Positions 34,579-43,751 of a stretch of DNA of 64,000 nt are shown here, piece by piece. The notes below the pieces were generated by a model. That model saw nothing but the letters and a program-made list of their open reading frames with translations, had not been told where the DNA came from and ran no database searches. Both the position numbers and the translations under genes were made by a program. The stretch's first letter is position 1. Each line of letters begins with the position of its first letter. The DNA comes from Polaromonas sp. (GTDB taxonomy: Bacteria; Pseudomonadota; Gammaproteobacteria; Burkholderiales; Burkholderiaceae_C), in contig NZ_JAQSDA010000011.1 of NCBI RefSeq assembly GCF_029945685.1, positions 1 through 64,000 on the forward strand, written 5' to 3'.

Positions 34579-34957
34579 AACAGTCGATGGCGGGAGAGGG
34601 GGGGACGGACCCGGACCAGCCCCGTTTTCCGCTGGCCTGGCCGTCCTTTGTCCACAGCGATGAATGGGATGAACGCCCAGTCCTTGATTTCATGATCCGG
34701 TAAAAGATTTCCGTATTATGAAATTTAAAAATGCTGCAGCGCAGTAATATTTCTCAATACAAGAAAATACTTTTCATATATTGAAATATTGTGAAAAGAC
34801 CGATGATTTCATTAAGAATAAATTTTATCTTATATAAGACATAAGAGCTTCACAAAGTCTTGTAGAAGACTTAAAGTTGATTCCAGAGCAAACAGCAAGG
34901 GCATGGATAGTGCATGGCTGCTTGCCCCGCCATTTTTTCAACTTCCGGAGTGACCTC
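34579..34957 (+). promoter_or_regulatory. AT-rich upstream region of aceA
   Basis: About 380 bases contain no gene. The first 110 are GC-rich like the rest of the window, but 34690-34880 is strikingly AT-rich. In it lie the perfect palindrome TCTTATATAAGA (34828-34839), the inverted repeat GTCTT-GTAG-AAGAC (34857-34870) and several AT tracts such as GAAATATTGTGAAA. It probably holds the aceA promoter and regulator or nucleoid-protein sites; the exact -35/-10 cannot be fixed. CGGAG at 34946-34950 is the SD of aceA. Confidence 0.6.
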
Positions 34958-36277
34958 ATGCCACAGACCCTCACTGAACAACTGAGCCGCGAACAGCAAA
35001 TCGCCGCCCTCGAAAAAGACTGGGCGACCAATCCCCGCTGGAAAGGCATCAAGCGCGGTTACAGCGCTGCCGACGTGATCCGCCTGCGCGGTTCCTTCCC
35101 GATCGAGTACACGCTGGCGCGCCGCGGTGCCGAAAAGCTCTGGGACCTGGTCAACACCGAGCCCTACGTCAACTGCCTGGGCGCGCTGACGGGCGGCCAG
35201 GCCATGCAGCAGGTAAAAGCCGGCGTGAAAGCCATCTATCTGTCGGGCTGGCAAGTCGCTGCTGACAACAACAGCTACTCGTCCATGTACCCCGACCAGT
35301 CGCTGTACCCGGTCGACTCCGTGCCACAGGTGGTTGAGCGCATCAACAACACCTTCCGCCGTGCCGACGAAATCCAGCACTCCAAGGGCATCGATGCCGG
35401 CGACAAGGGCTACATCGACAACTTCGCGCCCATCGTGGCCGATGCAGAAGCCGGCTTCGGCGGCGTGCTCAACGCGTTCGAACTGATGAAGGCCATGATC
35501 AAGTCCGGCGCTGCCGGCGTGCACTGGGAAGACCAGCTGGCCTCCGTGAAGAAATGCGGCCACATGGGCGGCAAGGTGCTGGTGCCGACGGTGGAAGCCA
35601 ACCAGAAACTGATCGCCGCGCGCATGGCTGCCGACGTCTGCGGCGTGCCCACCCTGGTGATTGCCCGCACCGATGCGGAAGCCGCCGACCTGCTGACCAG
35701 CGACTACGACGAGAACGACAAGCCTTTCCTGACCGGCGAGCGCACCTCCGAAGGCTTCTACAAGACCAAAAAGGGCATCGACCAGGCGATCAGCCGCGCG
35801 ATTGCCTACGCCCACTACGCCGACCTGGTGTGGTGCGAAACCGGCACGCCTGACCTGGCGTTTGCCAAGAAGTTTGCCGATGCCGTGCACAAGGTGCACC
35901 CCGGCAAGATGCTGGCCTACAACTGCTCGCCCTCGTTCAACTGGAAGAAAAACCTGGACGATGCAACCATCGCCAAGTTCCAGAAAGAGCTGGGCGCCAT
36001 GGGTTACAAGTACCAGTTCATCACGCTCGCCGGCATCCATTCCATGTGGTACAACATGTTCGATCTGGCCCAGGACTACGTCAAGCGCGGCATGTCGGCC
36101 TATGTCGAGAAGGTGCAGGAGCCCGAGTTCGCAGCACGCGAGCGCGGCTACACCTTTGTGTCGCACCAGCAGGAAGTGGGCACCGGCTACTTCGACGAAG
36201 TGACCACCGTGATCCAGGGCGGCAAGTCCAGCGTGACCGCGCTGACCGGCTCGACCGAAGAAGAGCAGTTCCACTGA
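34958..36277 (+). CDS. aceA: Isocitrate lyase
   Basis: This glyoxylate-shunt enzyme cleaves isocitrate to succinate and glyoxylate, needed for growth on acetate and other C2-yielding substrates. The 439-aa length and motifs fit the short bacterial class: [25 protein letters not shown], the catalytic KKCGHMGGK with Cys200, and [15 protein letters not shown] is seven bases before ATG 34958; a longer frame includes the AT-rich upstream region and is rejected. Malate synthase is not in the window. Confidence 0.97.
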   Translation: MPQTLTEQLSREQQIAALEKDWATNPRWKGIKRGYSAADVIRLRGSFPIEYTLARRGAEKLWDLVNTEPYVNCLGALTGGQAMQQVKAGVKAIYLSGWQVAADNNSYSSMYPDQSLYPVDSVPQVVERINNTFRRADEIQHSKGIDAGDKGYIDNFAPIVADAEAGFGGVLNAFELMKAMIKSGAAGVHWEDQLASVKKCGHMGGKVLVPTVEANQKLIAARMAADVCGVPTLVIARTDAEAADLLTSDYDENDKPFLTGERTSEGFYKTKKGIDQAISRAIAYAHYADLVWCETGTPDLAFAKKFADAVHKVHPGKMLAYNCSPSFNWKKNLDDATIAKFQKELGAMGYKYQFITLAGIHSMWYNMFDLAQDYVKRGMSAYVEKVQEPEFAARERGYTFVSHQQEVGTGYFDEVTTVIQGGKSSVTALTGSTEEEQFH

Positions 36278-36318
36278 ACTGACCATTCCTGAACACCGCC
36301 GCTTCCAGGCGGCTGCGG

Positions 36319-36354
36319 CCCGGCCGGCGCCCTGTGCGCCAGCCGGGTTTTTTT
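36319..36354 (+). terminator. Intrinsic terminator after aceA
   Basis: CCCGGC-C-GGCGC pairs with GCGCC-A-GCCGGG around a CCTGT loop, followed by seven T residues. Confidence 0.9.
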
Positions 36355-36406
36355 ATGGGCTCGGGCCTGGCGTGGTCTGTCCCGGTCCTGCCGGCCGAAG
36401 CTGCCG

Positions 36407-36412
36407 TAAAAT
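36407..36412 (+). promoter_or_regulatory. Candidate -10 box of the thrS leader transcript
   Basis: TAAAAT at this place would start transcription near 36419, just before the first leader stem. The -35 region is poor, so this is tentative. Confidence 0.4.
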
Positions 36413-36429
36413 AACCCCATGCAATCAAT

Positions 36430-36507
36430 CAAACTGGAAACAGGAAGGATAGTCCGGGTTATGACACCGCGAACTACGATCACGCCTCCAGTTTGGAGTC
36501 AACCCGG
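36430..36507 (+). promoter_or_regulatory. thrS leader: two interleaved perfect stems
   Basis: CAAACTGGA (36430-36438) is the exact complement of TCCAGTTTG (36487-36495), and CCGGGTT (36454-36460) is the exact complement of AACCCGG (36501-36507). The segments alternate 1-2-1'-2', so they form either a pseudoknot or two mutually dependent hairpins. The Thr codons of the leader peptide lie between segment 2 and segment 1'. The layout suggests that a translating or stalled ribosome decides which stem forms. Confidence 0.65.
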
Positions 36508-36514
36508 GCGCTAG
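36461..36514 (+). CDS. Putative Thr-rich leader peptide of thrS
   Basis: A 17-codon frame encodes MTPRTTITPPVWSQPGR, with Thr at residues 2, 5, 6 and 8. AGGAAGG lies 12 bases upstream, a rather long SD spacing. The frame ends in TAG 110 bases before thrS. The position, the Thr codons, the alternative stems and the downstream terminator are what a ribosome-mediated attenuator of threonyl-tRNA synthetase needs: low charged tRNA-Thr would stall the ribosome on these codons. Too short for a stable protein function; the regulatory reading is an inference. Confidence 0.6.
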   Translation: MTPRTTITPPVWSQPGR

Positions 36515-36535
36515 CCGCATCCCCTGGTGATTTTT

Positions 36536-36553
36536 AGCTACTCAATAGATAGC
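36536..36553. repeat. Palindromic head of the dispersed repeat (degenerate copy)
   Basis: AGCTACTCAATAGATAGC resembles the palindromic head of the 57-bp family but the remaining blocks are not recognisable on either side. It lies between the leader peptide and the terminator of thrS. Confidence 0.4.
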
Positions 36554-36577
36554 AACCCTCCATCCCCATCCATTTCC

Positions 36578-36609
36578 AAGCGCGGCAGTTTCCGCGCTTT
36601 TTTGTTTTT
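36578..36609 (+). terminator. Intrinsic terminator (attenuator) just upstream of thrS
   Basis: AAGCGCGG and CCGCGCTT form a perfect 8-bp stem with a CAGTTT loop, followed by a T run interrupted by one G. It ends 16 bases before the thrS start codon, so it must be read through for expression of thrS from the upstream promoter. Confidence 0.88.
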
Positions 36610-36624
36610 CAGAGCCTGCCCACC

Positions 36625-38532
36625 ATGATCAAAATTACGCTGCCAGACGCTTCGATCCGCGAATTTCCCGAACCCGTGACGGTGGCCGAGGTCGCTGCCT
36701 CCATCGGCGCCGGCCTGGCCAAGGCCGCGCTGGGCGGCAAGGTCAACGGCAAGGTGGTGGACACCAGCTACCTGATTTCTGCAGACAGCCCGCTGGCCAT
36801 CATCACCGCCAAGGACCCGGAAGGCCTGGAGGTGATCCGCCACTCGACCGCCCACCTGCTGGCCTACGCCGTCAAGGAGCTGTTTCCGGATGCCCAGGTC
36901 ACCATCGGTCCGGTGATCGAAAACGGCTTTTTCTATGACTTTTCGTACAAGCGCCCCTTCACGCCTGAAGACCTGACGGCCATCGAAAAGAAGATGACCG
37001 AGCTGGCGGCCAGGGACGAGCCAGTGACACGCCGCGTGCTGCCGCGCGACGAGGCCGTGGCTTATTTCAAGGAGCAGGGCGAGCACTACAAGGCAGAGAT
37101 CGTTGCCAGCATCCCGGCCAACGAAGACGTGTCGCTGTACCGCGAGGGCAAGTTCGAAGACCTGTGCCGCGGCCCGCACGTGCCGAGCACCGGCAAGCTG
37201 AAGTTTTTCAAGCTCATGAAGCTGGCCGGTGCCTACTGGCGCGGCGACCACCACAACGAGATGCTGCAGCGCATCTACGGCACGGCTTGGGCGACCAAGG
37301 ACGAGTTGCAGCAATATCTGCTGATGCTGGAAGAAGCGGAAAAACGCGACCACCGCAAGCTGGGCCGTGAGCTCGACCTGTTTCACATCGACGACCATGC
37401 GCCCGGCCTGGTGTTCTGGCACCCCAAGGGCTGGACGGTGTGGCAGGGCGTCGAGCAGTACATGCGCAAGGTCTACCAGGACAACGGCTACCTGGAAGTC
37501 AAGGGCCCGCAGGTCATCGACAAGACGCTGTGGGAAAAGACCGGACACTGGGACAAGTACCGCGACAACATGTTCACGACGGAGAGCGAAAAACGCGAAT
37601 ACGCGCTCAAGCCGATGAACTGTCCCGGCCACATCCTGATTTTCAAGCAGGGCATCAAGAGCTACCGCGACCTGCCGCTGCGTTACGGCGAGTTCGGCCA
37701 GTGCCACCGCAATGAGCCTTCGGGCGGCCTGCACGGCATCATGCGCGTGCGCGGCTTCACGCAGGATGACGGTCACATTTTCTGCACCGAAGAGCAGATC
37801 CTCAAGGAATGCGTCGACTACACGACCTTGCTGCAGAAGGTCTACACCGACTTCGGCTTCAAGAACATCATCTACAAGGTGGCTACGCGGCCCGAGGCGC
37901 GCATTGGTTCCGACGAAAGCTGGGACAAGGCCGAACACGCGCTGATGGAAAGCCTGCGCGCCTCCGGGTGCGAGTTCGAGATCGCGCCCGGCGACGGCGC
38001 TTTTTACGGCCCGAAGATCGAATACACGCTGAAAGACGCGATTGGCCGCCAGTGGCAGTGCGGCACCATGCAGGTTGATTTTTCGATGCCGGAGCGGCTC
38101 GATGCCGAATACGTGGGCGAGGACGGCGCCCGGCACCGGCCGGTGATGCTGCACCGGGCCATCGTTGGCAGCCTGGAGCGTTTTATCGGGATTTTGATCG
38201 AGGAACATGCCGGTGCATTGCCCACCTGGCTCGCGCCGGTGCAGGTTTCGGTGCTCAATATCACCGATGCGCAGGCCGATTACTGTCGTGAAATAGCTAA
38301 AAGGCTTCAAAATCAAGGGCTTAGGGTCAATCTTGATCTGCGCAACGAGAAAATTACGTATAAAATACGCGAGCACTCGATGCAAAAGCTGCCTTACATC
38401 CTTGTCGTAGGCGACAAGGAGAAGGAAGCCGGCGCAGTTGCCGTGCGCGCCCGGGGTAACAAAGACCTTGGCGTCATGTCACTCGAAGCCTTTGCCCAAA
38501 CAATTGCTTCTGACATTACCCAAAAAGCCTGA
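36625..38532 (+). CDS. thrS: Threonyl-tRNA synthetase
   Basis: The class II synthetase charges tRNA-Thr. The 635-aa protein shows the N-terminal TGS domain (residues 1-62), the editing domain with [16 protein letters not shown], the class II catalytic core ([40 protein letters not shown]; motif 3 [13 protein letters not shown]) and the anticodon-binding domain (after residue 535). It is the first gene of the thrS-infC-rpmI-rplT-pheS-pheT-ihfA cluster and is preceded by a probable attenuator. A locally AT-rich patch lies at 38285-38375, in the anticodon-binding domain. Confidence 0.98.
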   Translation: MIKITLPDASIREFPEPVTVAEVAASIGAGLAKAALGGKVNGKVVDTSYLISADSPLAIITAKDPEGLEVIRHSTAHLLAYAVKELFPDAQVTIGPVIENGFFYDFSYKRPFTPEDLTAIEKKMTELAARDEPVTRRVLPRDEAVAYFKEQGEHYKAEIVASIPANEDVSLYREGKFEDLCRGPHVPSTGKLKFFKLMKLAGAYWRGDHHNEMLQRIYGTAWATKDELQQYLLMLEEAEKRDHRKLGRELDLFHIDDHAPGLVFWHPKGWTVWQGVEQYMRKVYQDNGYLEVKGPQVIDKTLWEKTGHWDKYRDNMFTTESEKREYALKPMNCPGHILIFKQGIKSYRDLPLRYGEFGQCHRNEPSGGLHGIMRVRGFTQDDGHIFCTEEQILKECVDYTTLLQKVYTDFGFKNIIYKVATRPEARIGSDESWDKAEHALMESLRASGCEFEIAPGDGAFYGPKIEYTLKDAIGRQWQCGTMQVDFSMPERLDAEYVGEDGARHRPVMLHRAIVGSLERFIGILIEEHAGALPTWLAPVQVSVLNITDAQADYCREIAKRLQNQGLRVNLDLRNEKITYKIREHSMQKLPYILVVGDKEKEAGAVAVRARGNKDLGVMSLEAFAQTIASDITQKA

Positions 38533-38550
38533 TTTCTGCCACATTTGTGA

Positions 38551-38607
38551 ATGATTTTGGCCTGCCGTCCTTGCTGGGTGGGCGCAAGCCGCTATAGCTT
38601 TTATAGC
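38551..38607 (-). repeat. 57-bp dispersed repeat between thrS and infC
   Basis: On the minus strand it reads GCTATAAAAGCTATAGC, then CTTGCGC, AGCAAGGA and GGCAGGCCAAAATCAT, aligning gap-free to the reference copy. Its palindromic head ends nine bases before the infC SD. Confidence 0.82.
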
Positions 38608-38628
38608 AAACGTTAAAGGATTAGAACC

Positions 38629-39237
38629 ATCGCTACTGAATTTCGTGACCGCCGCCACCGCGAAGAACGCAAGCATCGCTTGAACCGTGAAATCATGGCC
38701 CCCGAAGTACGTCTGACCGGGCCGGACAACGAGCCTCTGGGTGTTGTCAGCATTACGGAAGCCTTGCGTCTCGCCGGTGAATATGACGTGGATCTGGTTG
38801 AGATCTCTCCCACGGCGGTACCGCCGGTGTGCAGATTGATGGACTACGGCAAATTCAAGTACGCCGAGCAGAAAAAGGCCGCGGACGCGAAATCCAAGCA
38901 GAAGGTGATCGAGGTCAAGGAAATCAAGTTCCGGCCCGGCACCGACGATGGTGACTACAACATCAAATTGCGCAACATCAAGCGCTTTTTGGAAGAAGGC
39001 GACAAGTGCAAGATCACCTTGCGCTTTCGCGGTCGCGAAATAACGCACCAGGAACTGGGTCTGGCCCTGCTGGCGCGGATCCGCGACGAGTTGGCGGATT
39101 TGATTCTGGTGGAGCAGTTTCCCAAGCTCGAAGGCCGGCAGATGGTCATGATGATCGCGCCGGGCAAGAAGAAGGTGGCTGCCAAGCCCGCAGCGGCGCC
39201 CGCGGAAGCGGCGCCGGCTGCATCGACAGGCGCCTGA
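38629..39237 (+). CDS. infC: Translation initiation factor IF-3, ATC start
   Basis: IF-3 binds the 30S subunit, discriminates against non-canonical start codons and prevents premature subunit joining. The true start is the ATC at 38629: in frame it gives (I/M)[21 protein letters not shown], the known betaproteobacterial N-terminus, and AAGGA lies eight bases upstream. The first ATG (38680) would remove 17 conserved residues. A rare start codon allows IF-3 to repress its own translation, as known for the AUU of E. coli infC. The 202-aa form has an extra Ala/Pro-rich tail (about 20 residues). Confidence 0.95.
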   Translation: MATEFRDRRHREERKHRLNREIMAPEVRLTGPDNEPLGVVSITEALRLAGEYDVDLVEISPTAVPPVCRLMDYGKFKYAEQKKAADAKSKQKVIEVKEIKFRPGTDDGDYNIKLRNIKRFLEEGDKCKITLRFRGREITHQELGLALLARIRDELADLILVEQFPKLEGRQMVMMIAPGKKKVAAKPAAAPAEAAPAASTGA

Positions 39238-39476
39238 GGGCGGCTGTCGCCGACAAGGAGTTCAACCTGCGGGTGGTTTCACCGGCGGGTTTTTCGGGGG
39301 TGTGAAAGCATCTCCGGTGAAGGCAGGGAAATCCTGCCTTTGCAAAGGTGGCAGGCGTCAAACCCCGCCACCAACAAGCGGCGAATTAAACACTCGCCAC
39401 TACAAGTGGCTCGGGGCCATCAAGTCTGCGGAAGGTTCGCAGCGCCTCACGAGCACAAATGAAAAGGAGCATTTAC
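39238..39476 (+). promoter_or_regulatory. Structured leader of rpmI-rplT
   Basis: The 239 bases between infC and rpmI carry a hairpin near 39266-39298 ending in TTTTT, a perfect 8-bp hairpin AAGGCAGG/CCTGCCTT (39320-39340), a second GGTGGC/GCCACC (39347-39372) and a third GCCACT/AGTGGC (39396-39410). This is consistent with L20-mediated autoregulation, which is known for this operon in other bacteria, but the sequence does not prove it. Confidence 0.5.
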
Positions 39477-39680
39477 ATGCCCAAAATGAAGACCAAGAGC
39501 AGCGCGAAGAAACGTTTTCGCGTTCGTCCAGGTGGTACCGTCAAGCGCGGCCAAGCCTTCAAACGTCACATCCTGACCAAGAAGACCACCAAGAACAAAC
39601 GCCACCTGCGTGGTGCAGTTGCTGTCCATGAGACCAATATGGGTCACATGGCACAGATGCTGCCCGGCATGGGCATTTAA
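39477..39680 (+). CDS. rpmI: 50S ribosomal protein L35 (bL35)
   Basis: This 67-aa basic protein begins [20 protein letters not shown], the standard L35 N-terminus. AAGGAG lies eight bases before ATG 39477; the ATG six codons upstream (39459) would add residues absent from the family. It is followed 25 bases later by rplT, as in nearly all bacteria. Confidence 0.97.
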   Translation: MPKMKTKSSAKKRFRVRPGGTVKRGQAFKRHILTKKTTKNKRHLRGAVAVHETNMGHMAQMLPGMGI

Positions 39681-39705
39681 TTAACGACGAACAAGGAGTA
39701 CTCAC

Positions 39706-40065
39706 ATGCCTCGCGTCAAACGTGGTGTAACGGCTCGCGCCCGCCACAAAAAAGTTCTCGCCCTTGCAAAAGGTTTCCGCGGCCGCCGCGGCAATGTCTA
39801 TCGGATCGCCAAAGAAGCGGTGATGAAGGCCGGGCAATATGCCTACCGTGACCGCCGTAACAAAAAGCGCGTGTTCCGCCAGTTGTGGATTGCGCGTATC
39901 AACGCTGCCAGCCGCTCATTCGGCATGACCTACAGCCAGTTTGCCAACGGTCTGAAAAAAGCCGGTATCGAGATCGACCGCAAGGTTCTCTCCGATATGG
40001 CGATTCACGACAGCGCTGCTTTTGGCGCCATCGTGGAGCAGGTCAAGGCCAAGCTTGCTGCTTGA
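39706..40065 (+). CDS. rplT: 50S ribosomal protein L20 (bL20)
   Basis: The 119-aa basic protein is needed early in 50S assembly and can repress its own operon. [42 protein letters not shown] contains the complete family signature. AAGGAG precedes the ATG with normal spacing. Confidence 0.98.
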   Translation: MPRVKRGVTARARHKKVLALAKGFRGRRGNVYRIAKEAVMKAGQYAYRDRRNKKRVFRQLWIARINAASRSFGMTYSQFANGLKKAGIEIDRKVLSDMAIHDSAAFGAIVEQVKAKLAA

Positions 40066-40082
40066 TTTTTGAGGGGCATTCA

Positions 40083-40139
40083 GCTATTGAATTGATAGCT
40101 GGTTGCGCACAAAAGACGGGGGCCAGAGCTTGAAAAGGC
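40083..40139 (+). repeat. 57-bp dispersed repeat between rplT and pheS
   Basis: The head GCTATTGAATTGATAGC is followed by TTGCGCAC, a GACGGGGGCC block and AGAGCTT. The last third of the element forms the left arm of the terminator that follows. Confidence 0.78.
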
Positions 40140-40156
40140 TCTGGCCCTTTTTCTTT
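40120..40156 (+). terminator. Intrinsic terminator between rplT and pheS
   Basis: GGGCCAGAGC pairs with GCTCTGGCCC around an A-rich loop, and TTTTTCTTT follows. It separates the ribosomal-protein genes from pheST, 57 bases before pheS. Confidence 0.9.
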
Positions 40157-40212
40157 GTCCGGGCGGCTGGCGAAGGCAGCGTCCGGACTGGTTTGTCAAT
40201 CACAAGAAATAT

Positions 40213-41265
40213 ATGAACGAACTCGATGTCCTGGTGGATTCGGCCAAAACCAGCTTTGCGCAGGCCGTCACGCCCGCCGATCTGGAAAATGCCAAGGCGC
40301 AGTTCCTCGGCAAATCCGGCCGCATCACGGAGCTGATGAAGGGCCTGGCAGCGCTGCCCGTGGAAGAGAAAAAATCACGCGGCGCCGCCATCAACCTGGC
40401 CAAGCAGGCTATCGAAGCCGCGCTGACCGCGCGCCGGCAGGCACTGGCAGACGCCGAACTGCAGGTGCAGCTCAAGGCCGAGGCGCTGGACGTCTCGCTG
40501 CCGGGCCGCCAGCGGCCCAGCGGCGGCCTGCATCCGGTGTCGCTCACGCTCGAGCGCATCGAGGCGATCTTTGGCTCCATGGGTTTCGATGTGGCCGAGG
40601 GCCCGGAAATTGAAACCGACTGGTTCAACTTCACCGCTCTGAACACGCCCGAAGACCATCCGGCGCGTTCCATGCACGACACGTTTTATGTGGAAGGCGG
40701 CACCGAAGCCGCGCCCAACCTGCTGCGCACACACACCAGCCCGATGCAGATCCGTTACGCGGTGCAGCATGTCAAGAAACACCGCGCGCTGATTGACGCC
40801 GGCGGCGTGATGCCCGAGATCCGCGTGATCGCGCCGGGCCGCACTTACCGGGTGGACAGCGACGCCACGCACTCGCCGATGTTTCACCAGTGCGAGGGCC
40901 TGTGGATAGGCCAGAACGTCAGCTTCAAGGACCTGAAGGTGGTTTTCACCGACTTCTGTCGCACCTACTTTGAGTCCAACGATCTGGTGCTGCGCTTTCG
41001 CCCCAGCTTTTTCCCCTTCACCGAGCCCAGCGCCGAGATCGACATCCAGTTCCAGACCGGTCCGCTGGCGGGTCGCTGGCTGGAAGTCGCCGGTTCCGGC
41101 CAGGTGCACCCGACGGTGGTGCGCAACATGGGGCTGGACCCCGAACACTACATCGGTTTTGCTTTCGGCATGGGGCCAGACCGGCTGACCATGCTGCGTT
41201 ACGGCGTCAACGACTTGCGGCTGTTCTTCGACGGTGATCTGCGTTTCCTGTCGCAATTCCAGTAA
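40213..41265 (+). CDS. pheS: Phenylalanyl-tRNA synthetase alpha subunit
   Basis: The catalytic alpha subunit of the (alpha-beta)2 enzyme, 350 aa. It has an N-terminal coiled coil (residues 1-95) and the class II core with motif 2 ([34 protein letters not shown]) and motif 3 ([22 protein letters not shown]). The SD is weak (CAAGAAA). pheT starts 20 bases downstream. Confidence 0.97.
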   Translation: MNELDVLVDSAKTSFAQAVTPADLENAKAQFLGKSGRITELMKGLAALPVEEKKSRGAAINLAKQAIEAALTARRQALADAELQVQLKAEALDVSLPGRQRPSGGLHPVSLTLERIEAIFGSMGFDVAEGPEIETDWFNFTALNTPEDHPARSMHDTFYVEGGTEAAPNLLRTHTSPMQIRYAVQHVKKHRALIDAGGVMPEIRVIAPGRTYRVDSDATHSPMFHQCEGLWIGQNVSFKDLKVVFTDFCRTYFESNDLVLRFRPSFFPFTEPSAEIDIQFQTGPLAGRWLEVAGSGQVHPTVVRNMGLDPEHYIGFAFGMGPDRLTMLRYGVNDLRLFFDGDLRFLSQFQ

Positions 41266-41284
41266 CCCATCAGGCTTTATAAAA

Positions 41285-43711
41285 ATGCAATTCCCCGAAT
41301 CCTGGTTGCGCGAATTCTGCAATCCGCCCTTGAGTACCGAGCAGCTGGCCGAGACCCTGACCATGGCTGGTCTGGAAGTGGAAGACCTCAAGCCGGTCGC
41401 ACCTCCCTTCAGCAAGATCGTCGTCGGCGAAATCAGGGAAGCGGTGCAGCATCCCGATGCCGACCGCCTGCGTGTCTGCCAGGTCGATGTGGGGCAGGAC
41501 TCCCTGCTCAACATCGTCTGCGGCGCACCCAATGCCCGTGTCGGCATCAAGGTGCCCTGCGCGCTGGTCGGTGCCGAGCTGCCGCCCGGCGACGATGGCA
41601 AACCTTTCCTGATCAAGGTCGGCAAGTTGCGCGGCGTGGAAAGCCAGGGCATGCTTTGCTCGGCCCGGGAACTCAAGCTGTCCGACGACCATGGCGGACT
41701 GCTGGAGCTGGCGTCGGACGCGGCCGTGGGGCAGGACATTCGCGAGCACCTGAAACTCGATGACACGCTGTTCACCCTCAAGCTCACGCCCAATCTGGCG
41801 CATTGCCTGAGCGTCTATGGGATTGCCCGTGAAGTGGCTGCGCTGACCGGCGCGCCGTTGGTGAGCCCGTCCTTTCCGACGGTCGCGGTGGCCGGTGCGG
41901 ACAAGCTGCCGGTCCGGATCAGTGCCCCTGATCTGTGCGGCCGTTTTTCCGGTCGCATCGTGCGCAAGGTCAATACGAAAGCGGTCACCCCGCCGTGGAT
42001 GGTGGACCGGCTCGCGCGATGCGGCCAGCGCAGCGTCACCGCGCTGGTGGATATTTCGAACTACGTGATGTTCGAGCTGGGTCGGCCTTCGCATATTTTC
42101 GACCTGGACAGGATCCATGGCGGACTCGACGTGCGTTGGGGCCACGCCGGCGAGACGCTCAAACTGCTCAACGGCAGCACCGTGACGGTGGACGACAAAG
42201 TCGGCGTGATTGCCGACGACAGCCAGGTCGAGTCGCTGGCCGGCATCATGGGCGGCGATGCCACTGCGGTGTCGGACGAGACAGAAAACATTTATGTCGA
42301 GGCTGCCTTCTGGTGGCCCAAGGCGATTGCCGGGCGGTCGCGCCGCTACAACTTCTCCACCGATGCCGGCCACCGTTTCGAGCGTGGTGTCGATCCCGGC
42401 CAGACGGTCGAGCATATTGAACGTATCACCCAGCTGATTCTCGAAATTTGCGGCACGGCGGACACCGTGTGCGGCCCGATCGACGATGTTCGGGTCAATA
42501 TGCCGGAGGCGGCTCCCGTCACCTTGCGGGTCGCTCGGGCCATCAAGGTCATCGGCATGCCCCTGACGCAGACCCAGTGCGCTGACGCGCTGCGCCGCCT
42601 GGGCTTGCCTGTGGCTGAAGGGGAGGGCACGCTGACGGTCACGCCGCCCAGCTACCGCTTCGACCTGCAGATCGAGGAAGACCTGATCGAGGAAGTGGTG
42701 CGCATGGTGGGTTACCAGCAACTGCCGGCCACGCCTCCGCTGGCGCCCATCACCGCACGTATCCGTCCAGAGGCGCGGCGCAGTGCATTTGCCGTGCGCC
42801 GCGCGCTGGCGGCCCTGGGCTACCAGGAAACCATCAACTTCAGTTTTGTCGAAGAACGCTGGGAGCATGAGCTTGCCGGCAACCCCCATCCCATCAAGCT
42901 GCTCAACCCGATTGCCAGCCAGATGAGCGTGATGCGTTCGTCGCTGATCGGCTCTTTGTTGCAGGTTCTCAAGTTCAATCTCGACCGCAAAGCCGGTCGC
43001 GTCAACGTGTTTGAGCTGGGGCGTGTCTTTCTGCGCGACGCGCGCAGCCAGAACACCGACACCACCGTTGCCGGTTTTGACCAGCCCATGCGGGTCGCCG
43101 GTTTAGCCTACGGGCCGCGCGACACCCTGCAATGGGGCCGGTCGGACAAGGGCGTGGATTTCTTCGACGTCAAGGGCGACCTACAGGCCCTGCTGGCGCC
43201 GTTACAGGCGGTGTTTGCCCCTGCGGCCCACCCCGCCATGCACCCGGGCCGCTGCGCCAGTGTTGTCATAGACGGCGTGGCGGCGGGCTTTGTCGGCGAG
43301 CTGCATCCGCAGTGGCGCCAGGGCTACGAGCTGGCGCAGGCGCCGATTGTTTTTGAACTGGCGCTCGATGTCGTGCTGCAGCGTCCCGTGCCCGCCTTCC
43401 AGCCGGTGAGCAAACTCCAGCCGGTCGAGCGTGACATTGCGGTGATTGTTGCCGAAGCAGTGACCCATTCGGCGCTGCTGGCGGCGATCCACGGTGCGGA
43501 CACGCGAGGTCTGCTCAAGTCGGCGACGCTGTTTGACATCTACCGGCCGCAACAGGCCAATGCCGCGATGCAGCTCGGCGAAAAAAGCCTGGCGGTGCGC
43601 TTGGTGCTTGGCAGCGACGACGCTACACTGACCGAGGAGCAGATTGACGCGGCGATCAAGGCCGTGCTCGACAATCTGGGCAGTAGCCTGCAGGCACGTT
43701 TGCGTGCATAG
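41285..43711 (+). CDS. pheT: Phenylalanyl-tRNA synthetase beta subunit
   Basis: The 808-aa beta subunit carries the tRNA-binding OB fold (about residues 40-150), B3/B4 editing region, B5 domain (around residues 400-475), a degenerate synthetase core and the C-terminal FDX-ACB domain from about residue 715. The start MQFPESWLREFCNP at 41285 is the family start. It forms an obligate heterotetramer with PheS. Confidence 0.97.
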   Translation: MQFPESWLREFCNPPLSTEQLAETLTMAGLEVEDLKPVAPPFSKIVVGEIREAVQHPDADRLRVCQVDVGQDSLLNIVCGAPNARVGIKVPCALVGAELPPGDDGKPFLIKVGKLRGVESQGMLCSARELKLSDDHGGLLELASDAAVGQDIREHLKLDDTLFTLKLTPNLAHCLSVYGIAREVAALTGAPLVSPSFPTVAVAGADKLPVRISAPDLCGRFSGRIVRKVNTKAVTPPWMVDRLARCGQRSVTALVDISNYVMFELGRPSHIFDLDRIHGGLDVRWGHAGETLKLLNGSTVTVDDKVGVIADDSQVESLAGIMGGDATAVSDETENIYVEAAFWWPKAIAGRSRRYNFSTDAGHRFERGVDPGQTVEHIERITQLILEICGTADTVCGPIDDVRVNMPEAAPVTLRVARAIKVIGMPLTQTQCADALRRLGLPVAEGEGTLTVTPPSYRFDLQIEEDLIEEVVRMVGYQQLPATPPLAPITARIRPEARRSAFAVRRALAALGYQETINFSFVEERWEHELAGNPHPIKLLNPIASQMSVMRSSLIGSLLQVLKFNLDRKAGRVNVFELGRVFLRDARSQNTDTTVAGFDQPMRVAGLAYGPRDTLQWGRSDKGVDFFDVKGDLQALLAPLQAVFAPAAHPAMHPGRCASVVIDGVAAGFVGELHPQWRQGYELAQAPIVFELALDVVLQRPVPAFQPVSKLQPVERDIAVIVAEAVTHSALLAAIHGADTRGLLKSATLFDIYRPQQANAAMQLGEKSLAVRLVLGSDDATLTEEQIDAAIKAVLDNLGSSLQARLRA

Positions 43712-43751
43712 GGCAGGGAACACAACAACAGTGAACAGCGAGGAGCGCGTC

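Noticed and set aside
36419..36624. T-box riboswitch upstream of thrS
   Set aside because: ACCGCG in the leader recalls a T-box motif, but the specifier and antiterminator bulge are absent and T-boxes are not expected in betaproteobacteria.
38285..38375. Copy of the dispersed repeat within thrS
   Set aside because: The patch is AT-rich and has a TAGC, but the conserved GCGC block is misplaced and the residues agree with normal ThrS.
36538..38385. 615-codon minus-strand frame over thrS
   Set aside because: Shadow of thrS.
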